Source: Desulfovibrio inopinatus DSM 10711 (GTDB lineage: Bacteria > Desulfobacterota > Desulfovibrionia > Desulfovibrionales > Desulfovibrionaceae). From it: a DNA stretch of 64,000 nucleotides. Under the pieces are notes generated by a model. That model was not told the DNA's origin. It searched no databases and was given only the letters and a program-made list of their open reading frames with translations. Numbering within the stretch: position 1 is the stretch's first letter; every line of letters begins with the position of its first letter. A program made the translations under genes and the position numbers. Positions 1 to 7,500 of the stretch are shown piece by piece. The stretch covers positions 62,001-126,000 of the forward strand of contig NZ_AUBP01000021.1 in the NCBI RefSeq assembly GCF_000429305.1. Reading direction: 5' to 3'.

Positions 1-347
1 ATGGGGTGTGCTTCCGGGCCTTCGGCTTTGACCGCGAAGGTCACGCAGCATCGCTCCTCCGTCAATGGTTCTATGCTGTGCTTGACCTGAATCACCGTCT
101 CATCAATCTTGGTTTCATCGACAAAGCTTCGTGGGGATTGGACATCAACCAACTGAGAGCGAATGACCTCATTGTCAGGGAGAACCATGGAGAACCAAAC
201 ACCGGTCTCGAAGGGGCCATCAATCGTGATGTCTTGAACACCGGGGTTCCAGTCCTTCCATGTAGAAACATCAGACAATACTTTCCAGAGCATCGCGGAA
301 TTGACCTTTATCTCCTGATCGAACGAACGACTCCAAGATGTCTGCAT
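1..347 (-). CDS. SRPBCC (START-like) family protein, 3' end outside window
   Basis: This frame is open from an ATG at 345-347 to the left edge (115 codons visible), so the C-terminus is missing. It is preceded by an AGAGGT ribosome-binding site about 6 bases upstream. The translation has the features of the SRPBCC/polyketide-cyclase-like fold: an N-terminal strand, a helix containing WKVLSDVSTWKDWNPGV, then alternating strands with a DGPFETG turn. Proteins of this fold bind hydrophobic ligands in a helix-grip cavity; no specific ligand can be inferred here. A run of nine C and eight A sits directly upstream of the ribosome-binding site on the coding strand, which is unusual. It lies 162 bases beyond the stop of the HD-GYP gene on the same strand. 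Family call is fairly secure, function unknown. Confidence 0.72.
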   Translation of the reverse strand, partial: MQTSWSRSFDQEIKVNSAMLWKVLSDVSTWKDWNPGVQDITIDGPFETGVWFSMVLPDNEVIRSQLVDVQSPRSFVDETKIDETVIQVKHSIEPLTEERCCVTFAVKAEGPEAHP

Positions 348-358
348 GTGCTTACCTC

Positions 359-375
359 TTTTTTTTGGGGGGGGG
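359..375. repeat. Homopolymer tract T8G9 (C9A8 on the minus strand)
   Basis: Eight T followed by nine G on the plus strand, i.e. C9 then A8 immediately 5' of the AGAGGT ribosome-binding site of the minus-strand SRPBCC gene. A double mononucleotide run of this length is prone to slipped-strand mispairing and also to sequencing error. Confidence 0.9.
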
Positions 376-509
376 AGGGCTTCAGTACGGCCTCCAAGCT
401 TGCTTGATCGCGAGTGTGCTCTCTTCACATCGCATCAGCTTCATGACCTTAACAAAGCATGCATGGTTCTTGTTGAAAACAACATCATAACACCGAGTCG
501 GGAAAACGC

Positions 510-1484
510 TTAGAGAATATTTGCACCGCTTAACACCATGACTAAATGTTTGAGCACAACGGGATCAAATGCGCCTTCCATAGATTTGCTCATAAACTGA
601 AGCGCCTTGTATGGGGTGAGCGCATTTTTCGACGGGGTTGGCGTGGTGAGTTGAAGGTAGGTGTTGCAGGCTGACAGAACTTTAATGGAAAACGGGATAT
701 GGTCACCACTAATACCCGAGGGATAACCAGATCCATCTTCATGTTCGTGATGCAATAAAATGCACGACATACTTAGCCCATCGAGGGGGAGGTTGGCGCA
801 CAATGCTGTTCCATACACCGTGTGTTGCTGCAAGAGTTTGATTTCCACAGGATCCGTTGTCAGGCCATTTTTATCGAGTATTTTCTTGTGGATAGAAAGC
901 TTGCCGACGTCGTGGAGAAGTGCTCCGATGCCGGCATTGGTTATGGTTTTGTGATCAAGGTCAAACGTGTTCAATACCGCCATTGTCAGAACAAACACAT
1001 CGACATTGTGCGTGAACACATCGTAATTGTGTGCAATAAGCTGGCCCAGCTTCGCCAACGCCTCTTCATTATTGAAAAAGTTGACGCAATCCGTAACCAT
1101 TCGCATGATGTCTTTGAAAAAACGCTGCTTGACCTTTTCCGGCAGCTTATTCGTAAAAAATTCGCTGATCATATGTGTGGAGACATCGTGAAGAATTTCT
1201 GCACGGTCTTCCATAGGAATGCTTTCATTTTCCAGAATCTGTCCGAGGTTGACGCGGACATACTGATCGAATGCTTTTTTTTGAGAACCTTTGATGAAAA
1301 CTTCTTCGACACCGAGGTCATAAAGTTTTGTTTTGATGCGCTCGTCGAAACGTTCGCGCTCTTTCGTGAAGAGTACGTAATTGGAGCCCCGTCTGACGTA
1401 GACTTCAAAATTTCCCAATCGTTCTGGAAAGATAAGATGCGGAGAAATGGGGAGATAAGGTTCTTTGACCTCTTCGGTGATCAC
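510..1484 (-). CDS. HD-GYP domain protein (putative cyclic-di-GMP phosphodiesterase)
   Basis: A 324-residue protein starting at GTG, supported by an AGGAGG ribosome-binding site about seven bases upstream. Residues 1 to about 130 form an N-terminal region I do not recognise. Residues about 150-290 are an HD-GYP domain: H and D at 191-192 in LLHDVGKLSIHKKIL, H221, then LLHHEHEDGSGYPSG at 233-247. HD-GYP proteins hydrolyse cyclic di-GMP at a di- or tri-iron centre. The later conserved A-D-x-Y-D-A-L segment reads ACNTYLQL here, with N264 in place of the usual aspartate, so activity may be altered or lost. No receiver or membrane segment is seen, so the protein is probably cytoplasmic. It lies 90 bases downstream of the FtsX-type permease on the same strand, with no evident functional link. 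Confidence 0.85.
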   Translation of the reverse strand: MITEEVKEPYLPISPHLIFPERLGNFEVYVRRGSNYVLFTKERERFDERIKTKLYDLGVEEVFIKGSQKKAFDQYVRVNLGQILENESIPMEDRAEILHDVSTHMISEFFTNKLPEKVKQRFFKDIMRMVTDCVNFFNNEEALAKLGQLIAHNYDVFTHNVDVFVLTMAVLNTFDLDHKTITNAGIGALLHDVGKLSIHKKILDKNGLTTDPVEIKLLQQHTVYGTALCANLPLDGLSMSCILLHHEHEDGSGYPSGISGDHIPFSIKVLSACNTYLQLTTPTPSKNALTPYKALQFMSKSMEGAFDPVVLKHLVMVLSGANIL

Positions 1485-1574
1485 CGTGCCCTCCTGTGAT
1501 GTTTTCGCATTATCTACTCGAAAATGAACGAGCCATAAACCCCTTGAAAAGATCGAATATATTGTGATGACGCT

Positions 1575-4142
1575 CTATTCGTTGCGGAGAAACGGAGCAC
1601 TGCTTTGTGAGAGGGTCCGCCAAGCGCTGGCAAGTCCCATTGCCATTGTCAGACCTGCGCCGGCGAGAACGGCGAGAATCGCTGGGCCGATGAAAAATGT
1701 AAATGGTAATTCCATAAATACGCTAACAAATGCTGCAGACAAAATCCCCCCGAGAATAAGGGCGGCAAGTCCGGCTGCAGCGCCAATGAGAGCGTATTCC
1801 AAAAGTAAAATGGACAAAATGGTTTTTCGTGTCGCTCCGCAAACTTTGAAGATGACCGTTTCATAGGCCTTGCGTCGCATTTCAGCACGAAGACTTTGAG
1901 ACAACACAAGAATACCGGCAAAAAGGGTCACACCCGCTGCTGTACCGACCGTGGCGACAATGGTCTCTGCAATGTCCTTGACTGTTTGGAGCGCGTCGGC
2001 AACTTTTATGGCGGTGATATTCGGGAATGTCGATGTAACGGTGTTGAACACGTTTTCATCAGCATCGACAATATCTTTGGATGTGTAGACCGTAGCAATA
2101 TAGGTCAGCGGGAATGTTTCGATAAGTCCCGGAGAGAGAACAAAAACATGGTTGATGCCGAGAGAAAGCCAGTTCACACGTCGTAGACTGGTGACTCTTA
2201 CGGTGATGTCTTTGCCCAAGATATTAAGCGTAACAGTGTCACCAACACGAATACCAAGTCCTTCTGCGACATCCTCAGTCATGGAGGCCAACGGTGGCCC
2301 TGAGTAATCTGGGGCCCACCATGTACCGGAAGTAATTTCGGCATGTTCAGGCGGTGAGGCTGAAAATGTTAGCCCTCTATCGCCACGAACGGCCCATTCG
2401 ACGTCCGGGGAGTAGTCAATATGCTCAATGGGAGTATCGTTAATATCAACAATACGGCCACGAAGTGTGGGAGATGTTTCATATTTTATCACACCGTTTA
2501 TGTGAGAGACTGCATCAATAAACGCTTCGCGTTGGTGTGGTTGGATATCAATGAAAAAGAACGCCGGAGCCATAGCGGGGATTTCACGTTGGAATCGGTC
2601 GTTAAAATTGGCGTTGACCAGTGTCAGAGCGCATAAGACGGTTAATCCCAAGCCGATGGACGCAAGAACGCCGGATGTGGGGTTTCCCGGCCGAGTCAAT
2701 CCGGAAAGCGCAAGGCTGAGCAAGGGGTGTTTGGGACGAGGAATGGCGCGTAAGACGACCAAGAGAACGGTGATGACGAGGCGAAAGAGAAGAATACATA
2801 ATACAACAGCGCCAAGAAATCCCCAGGCCAGACGTTTATCGGCAATACTGACGAGGACAAGACCAGCAATGCCGAGTCCGGCGAATCCTGTAGCCAACAA
2901 CGTCTTTCGACCTGGCAGGAGGCGTTTGGGAGCTGCGTAGCCGCGAAACAGTACCAACGGTGAAACTCGGGCCGCTGAACCGAGATGAGGAAGCGAAAAC
3001 GCCAAAGCAGTAAGAATTCCGAAGCTCGTAGCAATGCTGAGAACAACGGGATGAAGACCCGGTTTGAGCGAGACAGGTACAATGCCTGAAAGCAGTGGAG
3101 ACAGGAGAAACGGGAGCAGTGCCCCAATCACGAGACCAACAGAGATACCGATCAAAGCGAGTAAGATAATCTGGAGCAAAAAAACTGTTATGACAAGTCG
3201 GCCGGAGGCTCCCACACTTTTCATTGTGGCGATGGAGTACGTTTTGCTTTCAAGGTAGCCTGCTACAGCCCCGGCTACCCCGAGTCCACCAAGCAAGAGC
3301 GTGGAGAGTCCGACTAATCCCAAAATGGAACTCATATTATTGAAAAACCGCTGAAGGCCGGGAGCAGCTTCATCAGCGGTCGTCACGCGCCATCCCGCTT
3401 CAGGAAATGCTGTTTTGAGGGATTCGGCAAATGATTTTGCCGAGATGTTTTCCGGAAGTTTGACGCGGTAATTTCGTCTGATCAAACTTCCTGGCTGCAA
3501 GAGTCCCGTTTGCTCCATGCTGGGCATGGAAACGAGCATTCGAGGACCAAATCCGGCGAAGGAAACCACATTATCAGGTTCTTTGACGAGGATCGCCGAA
3601 ATGCGGAATCGGCCATCTCCGATATGGATAATATCACCACGTTGTGCACCGAGCCGGGATAAGACTTCGCGTTGCACAACCGCCCCGAAAATACCATCGT
3701 GTTCTTCTAAGGCAGAATGAAGCGACATTGCGGGAGACAAGATCGCGCGGCCGTAAAGGGGATAGTATGCATCCACGGCTTTTAGCGAGACAAGTGTCCG
3801 TTTGCCGAACTCGTCTCCGGCTTCCGGCTTCCATACCATTGCCCGCATGGAGACGGTTTCCGACATGATGCCGGTCTGTTGCAAAAAAGTTTTTTCTTTC
3901 GGTGAAGCTTGACGATATGTCAGGCGGACGGCCACATCTCCCCCGTGGAGGGCGCGGGCATCGGCAGCAATCCCGTCTAGAAACGATGCCGAAACACTGC
4001 CTACTCCTGTAATGACGGCAACGCCAAGACCAAGACAGAGGAGAAACACCCCAAAACCGGAAAGTCCTTGACGCATTTCGCGCCGGGCCAATCGTATGGC
4101 GAGCCGAAGTTCATCGAACATCGACCTCATTCTTTGTGGCAT
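1575..4142 (-). CDS. FtsX/YbbP-type ABC transporter permease
   Basis: A large permease of about 855 residues with two FtsX-like halves. A first membrane segment lies near the N-terminus (FGVFLLCLGLGVAVITGVGS), followed by a large extracytoplasmic domain. Membrane segments cluster near residues 270-480, and three more lie at the C-terminus after a second soluble domain. This matches the YbbP/COG3127 family, which works with a LolD/YbbA-type ATPase in lipid or lipoprotein handling at the inner membrane. No ATPase gene adjoins it: the upstream neighbour is a glycosyltransferase gene 430 bases away and the downstream one encodes HD-GYP. The start is uncertain. A TTG at 4163, and ATGs at 4142, 4130 and 4121 are in frame; none has a strong ribosome-binding site, and family members usually begin near the 4121 methionine (MFDELRLAIRLARREM). 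Confidence 0.85.
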   Translation of the reverse strand: MPQRMRSMFDELRLAIRLARREMRQGLSGFGVFLLCLGLGVAVITGVGSVSASFLDGIAADARALHGGDVAVRLTYRQASPKEKTFLQQTGIMSETVSMRAMVWKPEAGDEFGKRTLVSLKAVDAYYPLYGRAILSPAMSLHSALEEHDGIFGAVVQREVLSRLGAQRGDIIHIGDGRFRISAILVKEPDNVVSFAGFGPRMLVSMPSMEQTGLLQPGSLIRRNYRVKLPENISAKSFAESLKTAFPEAGWRVTTADEAAPGLQRFFNNMSSILGLVGLSTLLLGGLGVAGAVAGYLESKTYSIATMKSVGASGRLVITVFLLQIILLALIGISVGLVIGALLPFLLSPLLSGIVPVSLKPGLHPVVLSIATSFGILTALAFSLPHLGSAARVSPLVLFRGYAAPKRLLPGRKTLLATGFAGLGIAGLVLVSIADKRLAWGFLGAVVLCILLFRLVITVLLVVLRAIPRPKHPLLSLALSGLTRPGNPTSGVLASIGLGLTVLCALTLVNANFNDRFQREIPAMAPAFFFIDIQPHQREAFIDAVSHINGVIKYETSPTLRGRIVDINDTPIEHIDYSPDVEWAVRGDRGLTFSASPPEHAEITSGTWWAPDYSGPPLASMTEDVAEGLGIRVGDTVTLNILGKDITVRVTSLRRVNWLSLGINHVFVLSPGLIETFPLTYIATVYTSKDIVDADENVFNTVTSTFPNITAIKVADALQTVKDIAETIVATVGTAAGVTLFAGILVLSQSLRAEMRRKAYETVIFKVCGATRKTILSILLLEYALIGAAAGLAALILGGILSAAFVSVFMELPFTFFIGPAILAVLAGAGLTMAMGLASAWRTLSQSSAPFLRNE

Positions 4143-4163
4143 AGGCAGAAATCCAGCGATCAA

Positions 4164-4590
4164 AGAAAGTTGATGGGTACACTGTCAAGGTATGAATACG
4201 TGTGCCTTGTTCGGGTGCAGATATTGATTCCTCATTTGGTGATATCATTGAATAAAAAGCATTTATGATGTCGTCTAAAATTGGATTTATAGTGTATTGA
4301 GTGGGTTATAACCTGAGAATATTGAGCATGATATCGTTATGAGCATTTATCTTTTACAAACTGCAATGCAATTTGTCCGTCTTTTTATCTACAAAACGTT
4401 TGTGTCGTCAATAAATCCAATGTCAATTTCCGAGTATGTCTTTTTTATCGCGTCATTGAATTGTCGAGTACCGTTCATTGCTTACTTAATAGATGGTTGT
4501 AATGCCAATGTTTTTTGCAATAAAAAGGAGGAAGCATGGTGAAAAAACAGCGCGCTTCCTCCTTAAGTTTTTACCCAAATGGTGCGCCCG
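4164..4590. other. Intergenic region, AT-rich, mostly featureless
   Basis: About 430 bases between two minus-strand genes. Apart from the hairpin terminator at 4522-4564 and a 10-base palindrome GGTTATAACC at 4306-4315, I see no gene, repeat array or RNA signature. The promoter of the permease gene probably lies here. Confidence 0.5.
4522..4564 (-). terminator. Rho-independent terminator of the multi-domain glycosyltransferase gene
   Basis: Inverted repeat AAGGAGGAAGC / GCTTCCTCCTT (11 base pairs, 18-base loop) starting 27 bases after the stop codon at 4591. It is followed on the minus strand by TTTTTA. It fits an intrinsic terminator reading leftwards. Confidence 0.8.
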
Positions 4591-7500
4591 CTATCCCAAC
4601 ATACTCTGCAAATCGATCTTTCCTGTCACTTGGTCTCGCCCGTCTCGAATACCGAGTTCGATTGCTTTTTGGGCTGTTTCGAGGCGTTCCGCATCACCAG
4701 TTTCTTTTATGCGTGTCAACCACGCGTTAATCTTCTGCTTATGGCGAACCAGGCTTGATTCCATATGGTCTGGCGTATGACGAGCCGTCATGATGAGGCA
4801 GTTTCGGGTATAGTAGTATAAGAATGTCGGTGTTGGCAGCCCCCCGTCTTCCGATCGTTTGTGATGAAAGAGGTGAATACCTGGAAGCATGAGAAGACGA
4901 TGACCCTTTGCTTTCGCTTCAAGACACCATGATGTCTCTTCAAAATACAGGAAGAATTCTTCAGGAATGTAGCCCACATCACCGATAACGGATTTGCGGA
5001 AGAACAAAGCTGCGCCTGTAATGTAGTCGGTTTCAAAGGGAGCGTTAGGCGCTTGATGGACACGTTTACCGATAAGGTGGTGTGCTGCACTGAAACCATC
5101 GGACATATCGAGGATGCCGCCACCGAACCAGATAACGTCGGGTTTATCACCAAACAGAATGAGTGGGCCAAAGATGGAAGCATCTGGATGGGCATCGGCC
5201 GACGCCGTGAGACTGGCCAAGAAGGTTGGCGGTGCGACGCAGTCGGGATTGAGAATGAGAACGTAATCATAGGGCTTTTCATTGATAAGAGCCAAAGCAA
5301 TGTTGTTGCCGGCGGCATAGCCAATATTTTCCGGTGATTGAATGACTGTGGCGTCTTCGAATGTGTGGCATAACGTATTGAAAGCCAAGAGATTGTCATC
5401 GTTTGAGACGATATAGACATCGTGGTCGGCTAACGTTTGATTTCCAAGCGCACGAACGCATCGGATTGTGTCATCCGTATGTTCGTAATGAAGAACAGCA
5501 ACAGCGACACGGGGTTGACGCTCTAATCCTTCGGGATAGCGGATAAGGCATGAACGAGTTGTTTCACCGACGACGACATCGTGCATCTTGCCATAGCGAG
5601 CGCGAATAATGGCATCAACAAGAGCTTGGCGCGTTGATGGCCAATCGTATTCACGAGCTTTGTCGAGAGCGGCGCGTCGCAGTTCCGGTAAGGATTCTTT
5701 GCTCTTATTGGCCAGAAGTAAAGCTTGGGCAAGCCCGTTAGGGGTGTCAGGGTTGTAAAGGAAAGGCTTCAGGGGACCGGTCAGTACTTCTGACAACAAC
5801 CCGCGTGCCGGGGCAATAACGGGTACCCCGTAGGACAACGCGAGATAAATCGATCCCGATGTCAGAACTTTTTTGTAGGGCAAGACGACAAAATCAGCAG
5901 CATTGAAGAATACTTGAATTTCATCATCAGGGATATAGTCGAGAACAAGACCGATATTGGGATAACGTTGGGCCAGTTCGATAATGTTATTTTCGTCTAT
6001 ACCGACGGGTTTGCCTGCGATGATGAGAAATGCCGTGTTTTGAGAACCAACTGTTTGCGAGAACGCCTCAACAAGCTCGTCAAGACCTTTATAGCCTCGA
6101 ATTTGTCCAAAAAAGAGGAAAACAAGTGCGCTTTGGTCGAGTTCAAGCTTACGTCGGGCCTCATCACGTCCCATCGTGTTGGGGTACACATCAATATAAT
6201 TGCCATGATGTGCGACGAAAACGCTGTCTATCGGGACAGGATATGCGTGTTCGGCTTCGGCGAGTGCGGCGTGGGAATGCGCATGAATAACATGTGCTCG
6301 AGCAAACAGACGATGACATACTTCAATCTCTAAGTCGGGATGATTCGCTTCGTGAGGAAGAACATTGTGGATCGTCAGCGCAAGGGTGCCACCAGCTTCC
6401 AGAAAACCTTCCAGGTCTTCGAAGAATGCTTTGATGCGATTTTCCGCTTCAAGACGGGACGGAACATTCCCCGTGATCACTGCTGACCAGTGCAGATGGA
6501 ATACGATTGATTCGCCACGTTCTGCAGCGTTACGGGCAGCAGCAATCGTCCCAGGTTCGGCGGTGAAACCTTCTGGAAGATCGGTGTAGAGCAGGTTTTG
6601 GTACGGGTTGGTAACGGTATAGTTGGGAAAGAACACGACGCGGGTCTGCGGAAGAACGGTTTCCGACATGTCGGCTTCAGCCGAAATCTGCGTGCCGCGT
6701 TTAAAGAGTGTTCCCTGTCCAATGGCGGTTCGTCGATCATGCATCATCTCGACAAGGCGTGGAAAGGCCTGTTCGATCGCCATACGGACAGCCGTCATAT
6801 CTTGAGGTTGGATGGGATCGTCGCTCAGACCAAGTCCAACAACGACAGCATCGCCATGTGGGGCCAAATTCTGGGAAAGAGAATCCGCGTCTGAGATGGT
6901 TATGACGACGTCGAAAAGTGCTGCCTCTTCAAACGGGTAACTCTTTTTTCCACCAAGATCGATGAGAACATTGATACGTGTTGGATCAATGAAGTCTGGC
7001 TCCAGCGCGACTCCACGTAAATCCCGGCACACAAGTACAGCCGCTTCGTCCTGAATGACGCGAGCACTCTGGCGTTTCAACCAGGCATGGGAACCGGACT
7101 TTCCGAAAAGCTCGGCTGTTGCCTCAGCAGTCGCTTCGATGAGTGGGTCGGGTTGGTGCGGAGACATCAAGCAATGGATTCGAACTCGGAAATTCTCGAT
7201 TTGGAGGGCGTGAATCGCCGCTTTGATTTCATGAGCCCGGTTGACGTAGGAATGACGTTCTTTGACGATTCTATGCAGTGACGTGACAAGTTCAAGCCGC
7301 TTTTCTTCATGCTCAAGATAATACTCGATGATGTCTTCGAGTTCTTCACGCGTTTCATATGACGGTAACAACCCGTCAAACGCTTCTTGTGCACCGAGAC
7401 GTCCATTGGTGACGACAAGTGTCCCTGCAGCCAGGGCATCAAAGACACGTGAATTGACCGACCCCCAATTAACCGTGGTGTGGTTGGCGTCGTCAATGAC

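Noticed and set aside
6-407. Plus-strand open frame of 133 codons at the left edge
   Set aside because: It lies antisense to the SRPBCC gene, which has a ribosome-binding site and a recognisable fold.
822-1499. Plus-strand open frame of 225 codons opposite the HD-GYP gene
   Set aside because: Shadow of the HD-GYP gene, which carries intact catalytic motifs.
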